Shown here one piece after another: positions 20,460 to 31,200 of a stretch of 64,000 nucleotides of DNA. The first letter of the stretch is position 1; each line of letters starts with the position of its first letter. The position numbers were made by a program, and so were the translations under genes. The notes beneath the pieces are model-generated. The model was not told the DNA's origin and ran no database searches. It saw nothing but the letters and a program-made list of their open reading frames with translations. The stretch comes from Hygrocybe punicea. Its lineage: Eukaryota; Basidiomycota; Agaricomycetes; Agaricales; Hygrophoraceae. The stretch is from assembly GCA_963556145.1 (NCBI GenBank), contig OY744469.1:62001-126000 (forward strand), read 5' to 3'.

Positions 20460-21853
20460 TGTTATGTGAATGTTTGTTTCACCAAGAATTACCGGAGTTG
20501 ACTTTGTTCAGGTACCTTCTTGTTGTTCGTGGGTTTTTAATTTTTAAATAACCTATCAGGAAGGGGTTTGTGGGTATATGTACTATATGAATCAATAGAA
20601 TGTAATAGTGAGGTCTCTTCAATTAAGAATTGAGACTTTGAGTAGGGATGAATAGCAATTGAGTGTGTGATGTACTGAAAATACTAATATGAACTACTGG
20701 AATATAAATGAATACTGATAACAATATTCACCAGTTGAATATGGATGGTTTTGGCTACAGGGCCTATTCAATCAAGAGTATCTCTGGGTATTATAATATC
20801 TGACTTAAATCCGAAGCTTCAAACGCACATTGGCTACTAGTTCAGGGATATCTTTAATACCTTTTGAATACTCTGTTTTGTTTAGGATGAAACCTTAACC
20901 TTAGAAGTGTATCTATTTAAGATAAAACCTTAACCTTAGAAATGTATCTAGCTGACTAATGCTGACTAATGAATTGATTGGACTGAGTGAACTGGGTGAA
21001 TTCTCCTTGATGACAAGGGGAACTCAGAGAATGATAGAATAAGAGTGAACTAGACTGGATTGCAAGCACTAGCTACTACAATGAGTAACTACTAGTACTA
21101 AGAGAATGAGGGATCACACTGTGTGAACCCAACTAAGAGTGACTACTGAGTGGTGAGGGGGGGAATCCTACTGACTACTGGAATTTGGGGGCCCTATTTA
21201 TACTGTTGGAGAACAATGGGGGACTGAGAACAATGGGAAAGTGAGAACAATAGGACTGAGTCATGAGAACAATGGATGGCATCAAAGAGGCTGTGAACAA
21301 TGGGCTCTATCTCCATTTGGACTGTTTAGAACAATAGACTGCTCAGAACAATAGACCATTGTCTTTATGTAAGCAGAATATCACAATCACTCTCTGATGC
21401 ATCCTATCTTATCATTATCTTATCATCCTCTTGTTCACATCTTATCTAATCATTTCCCATTATCTAGCTGAGCCGCTTTTGATCAATACAAGTAAACAAG
21501 ATTTGTAATCAATCCATTACTGCTAATATAGGTAACAATGCTAGTTGGGCTTGTCTCCTTGCACGCGCAATACAGAGAAATATATAGTAAATACTAATGA
21601 GTGGGGGATGTGCCTCTGTGCACCATACATAAACGGCTAGGTCTGGGCATTACTAGTGAAGCCATAATAAATGATATAAAGGTAAGCATATATGCTATTT
21701 GTGTCTGTTCACTAGCATGCGTAATGTGGAAAGGCATAGAATGGGTACTAATGAGTGTAGGTGTGCATCCATAGTGTTGCACTTAAATATCTAAGTCCGT
21801 GGTCCGATGGTAAACCCATGACATTACACCCAAAAACACTTGGGGTCATGACA
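20460..21853 (-). repeat. 3' LTR
   Basis: Same sequence as 33947-35340. It contains a cluster of about eight GAACAAT(G/A)G(G/A) words around 21207-21360. It has no long ORF. Confidence 0.95.
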
Positions 21854-21939
21854 TCCGCACAACACAATTAAATCAACTGTCCCCAGTTGAAACCAAAAGA
21901 AAACAACTTTTAATCTGAGAAGAAGCTTTTACATTATTA
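21854..21939 (-). other. Junction between ORF3 and the 3' LTR
   Basis: This should hold the polypurine tract. Only a short purine run (GGGGACAG on the element's strand, about 25 bp from the LTR) is visible, and the bases touching the LTR are GT-rich (GTTGTGCGGA). The tract is therefore not obvious. Confidence 0.3.
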
Positions 21940-22512
21940 CTATTCTTTTAACTTCTTCTTCATCTTTCCAAAGAATTCCTCCCAATCTTGTATATCAACT
22001 CCTTCTGCTTTTAACCGATCCATGTTCTTCTTCGTAGCATTTAGTAGCGCCTTGAGGTGGTACTTAGGGCGAGTGCGCTTCTTTTGTAGTGGCTTAGGAA
22101 GTAATGCCGGAATTGCAGGGCGTTCGAAACGATTGCGGCGAGAGGAAGTTGGGTGGTTACGATTTGTGGAAAATGAAGGAGGCGATTCGAGCCATTCTCT
22201 AAACTCCGGGTCTAAGGGTACAGATTGCGAAGGGACGGTGGCGGGTGGCATAGGAAAGTTGGGAAGACTATCCATGAAAAAGTCGAAATCGTCTGGCGGC
22301 GGACAGTCAACACCTCGTACGTTCACAGATTCGAAATCGATGTATTCGTCAGATTCCGAAGGGGGTAGCGGTGGTGTCTGAGCGGGACTAGTTGGTTTGG
22401 TAAAAAAGTCCGTATCGTATTCGGTGGGAGTATCGAATAAGCGTGATAAATCGAGACGGCGTAGAGGAATATCCATAGATGGAGAAGGTGAAGGACTGGA
22501 GTATGATGTCAT
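21940..22512 (-). CDS. ORF3 of the gypsy element, unknown function
   Basis: From ATG 22512 the frame encodes about 190 aa; the frame stays open upstream to 22668 but without an ATG. The N-terminal part is acidic and Ser/Pro-rich (DIPLRRLDLSRLFDTPTEYD, DDFDFFMDSLPNFPMPP). The C-terminus is strongly basic (KPLQKKRTRPKYHLKALLN...KKKLKE). No membrane segment or signal peptide is present, so it is not an envelope-like protein. The segment is visibly richer in CpG than the neighbouring pol. It sits between pol and the 3' LTR in sense orientation, where some retroelements keep an extra gene. I do not recognise a family; nucleic-acid binding by the basic tail is a guess. Confidence 0.55.
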   Translation of the reverse strand: MTSYSSPSPSPSMDIPLRRLDLSRLFDTPTEYDTDFFTKPTSPAQTPPLPPSESDEYIDFESVNVRGVDCPPPDDFDFFMDSLPNFPMPPATVPSQSVPLDPEFREWLESPPSFSTNRNHPTSSRRNRFERPAIPALLPKPLQKKRTRPKYHLKALLNATKKNMDRLKAEGVDIQDWEEFFGKMKKKLKE

Positions 22513-22668
22513 AGTATGATATGGATTACGGTATATGGGCGTCTGGTAGTGCTGAAGCGCTGAGCGGAATAGCGGTGTAGTTGATGTAACAGGAGACGTT
22601 AAGGGAAAATATTTGTGGGGGAACCGGAATGGTGGGTCAAGCAATACTAATGTGGGACGTTGTGTCAC

Positions 22669-23785
22669 AATAGGTCCCTGTGGGTCCAGAACTAAACTAG
22701 CCCTGGCCTTGCTATATTGGGATGATGTATTTCAAATTCGATTTAAGGTTGTATGATCGATCAAATCGGGATTTTACCATTCCCTTGGTTCTTCAGGGTC
22801 TTGAAGCTGTATCGGGTACAGATCTGCAATAGTACCAATGCTTATCCGGTCTAGACCGTTTACTCAGGTCACATGAGAAAACATGTGCCGGTCACGTGTT
22901 TTCCAGGGTCATAGCTGTACATTTGCACGATCCGTCTTTTCTTTCCTCTAGTCTGCCACTATGGTTCTGTAGTGCTCCACTCCTTTTTCTTGCTATGCCA
23001 CTATGCAATAAATCGTAAAAAAAATCTATCCGACGCTATGAATGGTCACTCCATCCTCCCTTCAAGAAAAAAAAAAAAAACGCTAAGTAACACTTCATTT
23101 TTATATTCATTATTTGCCTGTACTGAAGTATTTGCATGTAGAAAACGGCTTATACTAGCCATTCTGTACTACCGTACATTTACAATCGATCGACAATGGA
23201 TTCGTCTGGAGGATGGACGGGCCAGGGGTGATGCCGAGCATCACTCCGTTTCACCTTGGGCGAGCGCTATATTTTTCGGGCGGGACTCAGTTGCTGGACT
23301 ACTGGGAGTGGCGGGTCACTGGTCGTTCGTCCATTCTTTTATTCTTTCTATTCATACATGAGCTTTGCTTTCATTTATCCTATCTTCCTTTTCGTTATGT
23401 CTTGTCATTTCGTTTCATTTCGTTATGTTTCGTCATTTCATTTCGTTTCGTTATGTTTCGTTAATAATTTCATTTCTTTATCATTTGTATTCTTATCATG
23501 GTCTTGTCAACGCTTAGATGAGAGAGGGGTTGTACTATCATATTGTAGCGATATATATTTTCTTTGCGTGTCTGACTTAAAAAAAATGACCGGCAAGTCA
23601 AAATAAAATTTATCTAATCAGTTTAGATAGCATAAAAAAAAGGGTGCGTGACGGGAAATCATGTGCATAGGTAAAAATAGCGGTCAATAAAAATGCATGG
23701 GGCATAGAAAAAGAGGGTGTGCAGCGGGAAATCACATGAGGGATAGGGGTCTTGGATATAACTAAATATTCAGTCACTAAAGGTG
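22669..23785. other. Non-coding part of the gypsy element between pol and ORF3
   Basis: No coding frame is convincing. It includes A-runs near 23068 and a low-complexity stretch at about 23390-23475 built from TTTCGTTATG and TTTCGTCATTTCA words. It may contain a subgenomic promoter or splice acceptor for ORF3, which I cannot show. Confidence 0.45.
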
Positions 23786-26700
23786 CTAGAATATTGGAAT
23801 CAATGCAGAAAAAGGAAAATCTTGAATGAATGAGTGTGGGGCTATACAATAGCGGTGAGGAATAATAGTATTGTATCTCTTCTGGAGTAGATCTGCGGAT
23901 AGTGGTACTTGTAACTGATGAAGATGATATATAGGATAACCATATTTTGACAACTTTAAACCTGCATCAAAGTCTTCATTGCCAAGACCTGAGGGGTCAT
24001 TGACTTCTCCTGGTACTTTTACTGAACCAACTGTAATGACACCTGTAATGGAACTGATTGGCGTTGTTTCATAAAGCCACATGTGACAGACAGTGGCTGG
24101 AACTTGATATTTTCTAAATTCAAAATTCTTTGTGCGTGATGCAATGTGTGCAGCAAATTCTGGCTTGATGGCAAGAATAATATCTGTGATGTCTCCTGAT
24201 TTAAGAGATATTAACTGATTTACTGAGCAATCCTCTACTTCAGCAGCTTCATCTTCCTGGTCTGCTATTTCATAAAGGATAGGGTCAGTTCGATAAATGT
24301 ATGGTAAAATCCGAAATGCTGCATAATGCTCAGCATGCACAGCACCATCTAATTCTTTTAAAACATAAGTTCCTCTTCTTGTTTGTCTGACAACTTCATA
24401 TGGGCCAAGGTAACGAGGGTCTGTCTTGAATTTTCCTATAGTCATCTCCAAACGACTATTATATACTAGAACTAGTTCTCCTGGCTGATAATCACGTTTT
24501 TGCAATCGTCTATGAAATCTCTGATCAAATTGCAATTTAGATATGAAGCGAGCCTGTTTAAGCACAGCTGCTGCTTTATCAATATCTTCTTGATGTCTTC
24601 CAAGCTGACGTATGCGGAGTGCTAACAAATCTGATGTAGAAAGTCCTGAGCAAAAACCTTCAACCATAAATGTGGCTTCTGTTAGGTCAAAGGGAAGTAT
24701 AGGATGAGTGCCATGGAGTAGATAATAAGGTGAGTATCCAGTAACACTGCTGACTGTAATTCGGTCTGCAAATGATGCTAACTCTACGTGCTTGTGCCAA
24801 TTCTTGATTTTTCCAGTCTTATCTTTTTCACAGGACTTGACTATGGCTTCACGTAGAGTAAAATGTCCTCTTTCTATTACACCATTTGCATGCTTATTGT
24901 AGGGTGATATGCGAACCTGAGGAATTCCTAGTCTTCTAAGCAGAGACTCAAATGCTCCTTTGACTTCTCCTCCATTATCAGTAACTACATGTTCAATGGC
25001 ACCATAGCGACAATAGATCTGTTCCCAGAAGAATTTTGCTAAGTTGTGTGAATTGTTTGATCTTAGAGCTTTTACTTCAGTTGCTCCTGATAAATCATCA
25101 CGTGCTGCTACAATGAAATGGTAGCCTCCTGAAGGTGGCATAAACATTACATCAATGTATACCTTTTGAAAAATTGCTGTAGGGGTAGAAATTGTAGGGG
25201 AAATTTCGATTTTCTTCAAGCTCCTAATTTGACACTGATGACATGATGAAATGTGGTAATGGACATCTGCTCTGAGATGAGGCCAAAAAAATCGAAGTTT
25301 GACTAAGTCAAACACAGCTTGTTCTCCTTTATGACCTAAGTTTTCATGAGCTTGAGTGAGAATGGCGATTCTTTTCTTTGCATTCATAATCACTAATGAA
25401 GGCATTTTCTGGCCATTTCTTCTAAACAGTTTATCATCTTTTAAATAAAATTGTCCAGTTTTCTTCAGAAATCTTCTTCTTGCCTGCAAGGTATCTGTTG
25501 AAGGCATTTCCAATGTGGATAAAAAATGTTTTACTTGAATGAGTATCTTGTCCTGTTGTAATTTAATTTCATTATTTGAAAGGAGTGTGATGGCCTTGTA
25601 TGGCAATTTGGTAGGGACAGTGAAGCTAAATTTTCTTATTTCATGTGGATCAGGAACATGAACAAGCAAGGCAATATCATCTAGCCATGAATCATCATGC
25701 TTTTCAATTTCTTCATTATCTGCAAGTTCTCTGCGAGAAAGTGCATCTGGTCCCCTAAACTGGGTTGCAGGTACATGAATAAGTTTGAAGTCAAATAATA
25801 AAATTCCTTGAATCCATCTGTTTATGGCTGCATTAGGTTGTAAATCCGGTTCATTGAGCATGCCTTTTATAAACTTGGCATCTACCTCTATATGTAAATT
25901 CTTTATTCCTATTAAATACAGTCTCCAGTGGCGTAACGCGCGGTATAGTCCATATAACTCCAGTTTTGGCTGTGAATATCTGGATTCTCTTTCACTCATT
26001 GGTATTGAACCATATCTAGCAGGGCGACGATTTCCATTTTCATCTTCTTGTGATAAAATAAAACCGGCAGCAATATGGCTACTGTCTACTGATAAATATG
26101 TGGGTCTATCTGATGTATAATCAATAGAGCGGAGTGCAGGTGCTGAAGAAACCTTTTCTTTCAATGCCTGGAAAGCTGCTTGTCTTCTTTCATCCCATAT
26201 AAACTCTGCTCCTTTATGGAATAACTCTGCTAGTGGCTTGGCTAGTGCAGAATAATTTTCTATCCAAATGCGAACTGTTCCACAGAGACCTAGGAAGCCT
26301 CTAACATCCTTGGGAGTCTTGAGTGGGGGCCAGTCCAAAACCTTTTGTACTCTACTATCATCAGGACAACGTCCTTCCGGAGTGCATTTCTGTCCTACGA
26401 TCACGACACTTGAGCGGCAAAGTTGTGTCTTCTTAGCTGATATTGTCATTCCTGCACAAGCAAGGCGATGCATAATGCGATGTACATCTTGAGCGTGCTC
26501 CCAAATAAACCTTCTGATTCCTGGATTTTCTAGTAAAACTTCTGGTCTTCCGTCTTGATCAGGATAAATGGATGAAGGTCCTTTTATAGGTAAATCATCA
26601 ATGAAGCTATTTGCAGTATGAGGGATTTCATCTTGAAGGATGAAGCACATACAACGTTGGAATTCTGCAGGTGAATTTGTGAATCCAGTGGGAAGTGATG

Positions 26701-28234
26701 TGAGACGAAGTAATCCCAGTGGTGTCATGAATGCAGTGAGGTCACGAGATGTAGGATGTACTTTCCTAGCATCAAATCCCCATAGTAAATCGAAGACTGT
26801 ATAGCATTGGCGACCAGCGAAAGGTTCTACAAATTCATCTAGTATTGGAGGAAGGCCTGCATCACGTATTGTAACTGCATTGAGAGGTTGCAAATCATGG
26901 ACTATACGAAGTTTTCCATCCTTCTTGCTTACACAAAACCATCTTGACCTATAAGAGGATTGACTTGGTTCATATACACCAGCATCTATTTTTCTCTTCA
27001 AAACATCCATGACTTTTTCTCTAAGTCCTGGTGGTATAGGAATATTTCGAAATGCCCAGGGTACATGTGGGACAGTAGGGATGATGTATGGTGAAAAGTA
27101 AGATTCCTTAAGTGTGCCTCTTTCAGTATCTTCAAAGCCAATAGCATCTTGGTTAAGTGACAAGAGGTGAGTAAATAATTTTTCTTCTTCTGGCCAAAGA
27201 AATCCATCATTGTTTATCTTGAGTATCTTCAGACGTTCAGATGTAAGCTTCTCTGTAGGTATGAAGTCTGGTGGTATCATAGGAAGTGGTGGTAATGTGG
27301 AAAGAGGGTCATAGGGAAATTTCCTTGTAACACGTGCATCTTCTGGAAAGGTTCCAGGGACAGGATTTATTTTCTTGTCCACTCTTTTGTAAGCTGTAAG
27401 TGTTAATGGATATCCTTGACTATCTGTTTCTTCACAAGGGAATATGAGAATGTCTCCTTCTTCACATGTTAAGGTTCCTTCTCCTATAATGTAGTAATAG
27501 TCTGCTTCTTCTGAGGCACTTTCTTGCTTATTTGGTACTTCATTAAGATTGTAATCTTGATTGTCTTCATCTTCTGGGTAGACTAAAATAGGCATAGTTG
27601 TTTCTTGGCTATCCTTAATAGTCTCATAGTATACACTGAATTGTTCTAGTGGCTTATCTTCATGCTTAGAATTTTGAGGGTCCTCTTCATACAGTCTGAC
27701 AGAAGTTATATTTGTCAGTTCAGTTTGTTTGTACACAGGTATACTAGGGCTGGCTAAGGATGTCAAATCCTGAATAGTCTTTGAAAATATAAACTTGTAC
27801 ACTATCACATCAAGTAATAAAATGTAGTACAGACAGATATAAAGAAGAGAGGTTTGACATAGGGGCAAAAATATTGTTGCAAGAGTAAACAAATCACTAA
27901 GTAATTGTGGACTTGAGATATTTGGGAGGATCAAAATATCCTTCCTTAAGCAAATCTGCCACTGCTTCAGGGCGGCGAAAGCGCATATCCAAGACTGCAT
28001 TGATAGCATCAGAGAGTAACATGCGGCGATTGGAGCGAAAGATGATAGAGGAATTTTTGAGGAAGGTGATTTCTTCTTCTTCAAGGAGAGGGTTTGACTC
28101 TGTGAAGTGAAGGGGCCTAAAATGCTCTGTTGCAGGTTCAGGTAGTCCTTCAGAAACTCCTTCTTCCAGAAACCGAAATAGTAAACACTTGTGGTTGAAA
28201 TAATAGCGGACGGGGTCATTTGAAGGCCTTTCAT
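23786..28234 (-). CDS. Gypsy pol: reverse transcriptase, RNase H, integrase and C-terminal ASCH domain
   Basis: The open frame is 1482 codons; the first ~150 overlap ORF1 and may not be translated. In order: reverse transcriptase about 425-600 (SRWFCVSKKDGKLRIVHDLQ, TVFDLLWGFDARKV, active site FIDD near 544); RNase H about 700-830 (YLSVDSSHIAAGFILSQ, KLELYGLYRALRHW); integrase zinc finger about 962-1002 (H-x3-H, CHQCQ); integrase core with D in YIDVMFMPP, D in VTDNGGEVKGAF and E in ANGVIERGH (about 1028-1122); a GPYEVVRQT/LKELDGAV domain. Residues about 1345-1470 form an ASCH/PUA-like fold (DIILAIKPEFAAHIASRTKN, FEFRKY, MWLYETTPISSITGVITVG) instead of a chromodomain. All catalytic residues are present. 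It copies the element's RNA and inserts the DNA. ORF2 is in the +1 frame relative to ORF1. Confidence 0.95.
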   Translation of the reverse strand: MKGLQMTPSAIISTTSVYYFGFWKKEFLKDYLNLQQSILGPFTSQSQTLSLKKKKSPSSKIPLSSFAPIAACYSLMLSMQSWICAFAALKQWQICLRKDILILPNISSPQLLSDLFTLATIFLPLCQTSLLYICLYYILLLDVIVYKFIFSKTIQDLTSLASPSIPVYKQTELTNITSVRLYEEDPQNSKHEDKPLEQFSVYYETIKDSQETTMPILVYPEDEDNQDYNLNEVPNKQESASEEADYYYIIGEGTLTCEEGDILIFPCEETDSQGYPLTLTAYKRVDKKINPVPGTFPEDARVTRKFPYDPLSTLPPLPMIPPDFIPTEKLTSERLKILKINNDGFLWPEEEKLFTHLLSLNQDAIGFEDTERGTLKESYFSPYIIPTVPHVPWAFRNIPIPPGLREKVMDVLKRKIDAGVYEPSQSSYRSRWFCVSKKDGKLRIVHDLQPLNAVTIRDAGLPPILDEFVEPFAGRQCYTVFDLLWGFDARKVHPTSRDLTAFMTPLGLLRLTSLPTGFTNSPAEFQRCMCFILQDEIPHTANSFIDDLPIKGPSSIYPDQDGRPEVLLENPGIRRFIWEHAQDVHRIMHRLACAGMTISAKKTQLCRSSVVIVGQKCTPEGRCPDDSRVQKVLDWPPLKTPKDVRGFLGLCGTVRIWIENYSALAKPLAELFHKGAEFIWDERRQAAFQALKEKVSSAPALRSIDYTSDRPTYLSVDSSHIAAGFILSQEDENGNRRPARYGSIPMSERESRYSQPKLELYGLYRALRHWRLYLIGIKNLHIEVDAKFIKGMLNEPDLQPNAAINRWIQGILLFDFKLIHVPATQFRGPDALSRRELADNEEIEKHDDSWLDDIALLVHVPDPHEIRKFSFTVPTKLPYKAITLLSNNEIKLQQDKILIQVKHFLSTLEMPSTDTLQARRRFLKKTGQFYLKDDKLFRRNGQKMPSLVIMNAKKRIAILTQAHENLGHKGEQAVFDLVKLRFFWPHLRADVHYHISSCHQCQIRSLKKIEISPTISTPTAIFQKVYIDVMFMPPSGGYHFIVAARDDLSGATEVKALRSNNSHNLAKFFWEQIYCRYGAIEHVVTDNGGEVKGAFESLLRRLGIPQVRISPYNKHANGVIERGHFTLREAIVKSCEKDKTGKIKNWHKHVELASFADRITVSSVTGYSPYYLLHGTHPILPFDLTEATFMVEGFCSGLSTSDLLALRIRQLGRHQEDIDKAAAVLKQARFISKLQFDQRFHRRLQKRDYQPGELVLVYNSRLEMTIGKFKTDPRYLGPYEVVRQTRRGTYVLKELDGAVHAEHYAAFRILPYIYRTDPILYEIADQEDEAAEVEDCSVNQLISLKSGDITDIILAIKPEFAAHIASRTKNFEFRKYQVPATVCHMWLYETTPISSITGVITVGSVKVPGEVNDPSGLGNEDFDAGLKLSKYGYPIYHLHQLQVPLSADLLQKRYNTIIPHRYCIAPHSFIQDFPFSALIPIF

Positions 28235-31200
28235 TGATGAGGGCCCTCCAGTCAGGGGTGGCTAGCTTGAATCCAATTCTGCGAATGCCTTCAACCAAGG
28301 ATCCTCTAATAGCTTTGAGGAAACTGATGTGAACATCAAATGTAGACATGTGGTCTGGCTCAGCTGTTAAGATTCTTGCAGCAGCTAAGTCCTGATGAGA
28401 GGAGCCAGCATTGGAGATGGTGAAGGAATACACTTGAATGGGTGATTGAGGGCGAATAGGAGGTGCTTCCATGTGAAGCTGAGTGAGTAGATTGGATTCT
28501 GGATATAATGGGCCTGATCTGACACTAAATGGGGATCTGGGATCCTTGGAGGGAGGTAAGGGCGAAATGCGTTCTCCTGCATTTAAGGCATTGGCACGAT
28601 CAAATGGGAGTCTGGCATATTCATCAGAGGGGGTATTGATTTCCTCACCCTCTGGCAAGGACCAAGTATTGTCTGAGACAGGTGGCAATTGTAACAAAGG
28701 TATATCTTCAAGTGGGGGTGGTGTAGGCGAAAGCGATATCAAGCCTGGAGGGGAATCGAGCGGCTGCTGGGCTTCTTCAATGGCCTGACTGAGGTCTGAA
28801 TTAAATTCTGTTATTGCTTCTGAATCTAGGGAATCAGACCTAGTCCAAGCGAACCATTCTAATTCTTCATCTGAGTCTGTGTCCATGGATTCATCAGAAG
28901 ATGAATTAATGTCCTCAGAAGAGGACACACTGATAGGTCTAGTCCTAGATCCAGGTTCCTGATAAGGCTGAGGTAGAGATGAATTTATGGAAGTGGTATG
29001 AGAAATAATGATGGTGAGTGGATCTGGTTTGGGGCTTAGGATCTTGACAGCCTTATTTTCAGAGTCACTCCCAGAATAAACAGAAGAAGATGATTGAGAA
29101 TCTACAGACATAGAAGTATTTTTAATATCTATGTATTTATTTGAAGAATATAAATAATTATCACTATTATTATTTAAATCTGGCAAAATTTCCTCAAAGA
29201 TAGGAGACTTAGGAGAATATCCTAAATCACTATATAGATCATCAAAAGACATAGAAGGGGAGCTAGAGACTAAAGGTACAAAATTTTCACTACTATTAAA
29301 AGGGGTAAAAGGGGGAGTAGGCAAATAAGAAGTAGCAGGGAACCAAATGTTTCCTACATCAGAACCAGGGGTGGCATGGTTGGAGACGTCTGATAAGAGG
29401 TCCGGATCGCTGGGGGGCTGGGAAATCGGCTCGCGTCCCAATTCGGCATGAGGAGGGGGTGGAAATGCGTAATTTACCTCTGCGTGGTTGTAAAGCATGC
29501 GGGGCGGTTCGAGCACGACGGGGTTGATATATCTGACCTGGCCGACGGGCCAGTCCCAGTCGTCATCAGCAGGGAAAATAAATTCGGGGGTTTTCGCGGA
29601 AGTGGGGTAGTGATTGATGAGACCGGGCGAAGTGTCGCGTAAATGGGCATCAAGCGGCATATTGAGACCAGGTGGGAGTCCGTGGTCATAAACGAGCGCC
29701 GCCGGGGCGCTACGTTCATGATTTGCCGGTATATAGTTAGTGGATTCGAGGAGGGATGCAACTAACGGCGCGCGCGGAGAAGTGGGGATAATAACGTCGA
29801 GGAGGTCACTATCAGGGATGGCGTTGTGGCCGTTCATGGGTTCCGTGCGTATTGCGAGCTGAACGGTGGCCGCCGGGGCCGTATAATCGTCAAAAGAAGG
29901 CTTTTTCGTGAGTGAGGTAAAATCCGGGCATTTTTCGTGAGCGGGGTGCCTAGTACACACCGTGCAACCTGGCCATTCTACTTCCCCTTCATCACCTGCC
30001 TCGTATCCGTCACGATCTGTATGTTCGAACAGGTCGCGGCTGATGTCGAGGGCGGAATGGTGAATGTCATTGGTGGGGGCCGTTGAGTGGACTTCGGATC
30101 CCCGGAAATGAAAGAAATTGCTGTCCGTGGTCGCGGAAAGGTCCGTGGTACCATCTGCGAGGGTCGAAGTATTTTCCGGAGGCATGGTAGTAGTCAGGGA
30201 GGGGCGTCTACGGCCACGCTCCGTGTACTGTAGTGGAAGTCGTTTGTCAGTGAACAGATGAAGCGGGATCTTTCCCACCTCGTAGTCCCATTCCCAGCCT
30301 TCGATTGGGCTCCAACCGCGCGCCTCGTCGTTGGTCAACAACGATTCGCGGTCGTCCTCGCCAGTGAGCGTGATAGTGGGGACAGAAGAGCCAACCGTGG
30401 GAATCCGCGTGACCGGTAAGTTAATGGGGTTACGGGGCGGTTCTAAGGGCGGAATAATGTCGCCGGGGCGCGTGCGAGGGTCACGAGTGGTCACTGGGAA
30501 AGAATAAAAGTCCTCTATGTAAGGAGGAGGGACAGGGGGAGGAGAAAAGTTCTCCTCAGTAGAAGGGTTAGCAAATGGGTAAAATTGAAAAACTAAATGT
30601 CCCATCCTTAAAGAGGGGGGGACACTTGGAGAATTTATTGTAGCTAGAGAAGCATTTAATAAAATTCCGTGCTCAAAAGGAACACCAAGGGAATCAATCC
30701 CCGGAGAAAGCCTATATCCTACAGTGGCAGCAATCAAAAATTTACTTAAATGGGGAGATTGGTAATCAAGGGAATTTCCCAAAAAGGAAGTGATAAGTCG
30801 GCCAGCATCTGGATGACCATTGGAGTGGATCCCTTCTACAGGGAGAGGAAGAGGGTGGTTATTGATCATAAAAGGTGGGATCTGGGGGGTTTGTGCAGCA
30901 GACATGGCTACTGTCTCTCCCATTTCTTCAGAGTTTTTATAGCAATTCCTATCTAAATTTCCCTGGTGTGAAAATCCATTTCTTATCTTTCTCCTTTTAG
31001 AAAATTCAGATTCTTCATTGTTCATGTCATCACAATGGGCTATGGACAATGCAAAAAGTTTCGAGCCATCATATGCATTTTTGGGGATATTGAAGCATGA
31101 GATACTTTTATCTCCTTTTACTTCAGACTTATCCTTATCCAAATAAGGCTTATCCTGTAAGCATGTAATCATTTCGGTAAAATAATTCGGTTTAAGCGGA

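Noticed and set aside
23256..23606. Plus-strand frames rich in Phe/Ser/Tyr
   Set aside because: They come from the TTTCGTTATG low-complexity stretch inside the gypsy element.
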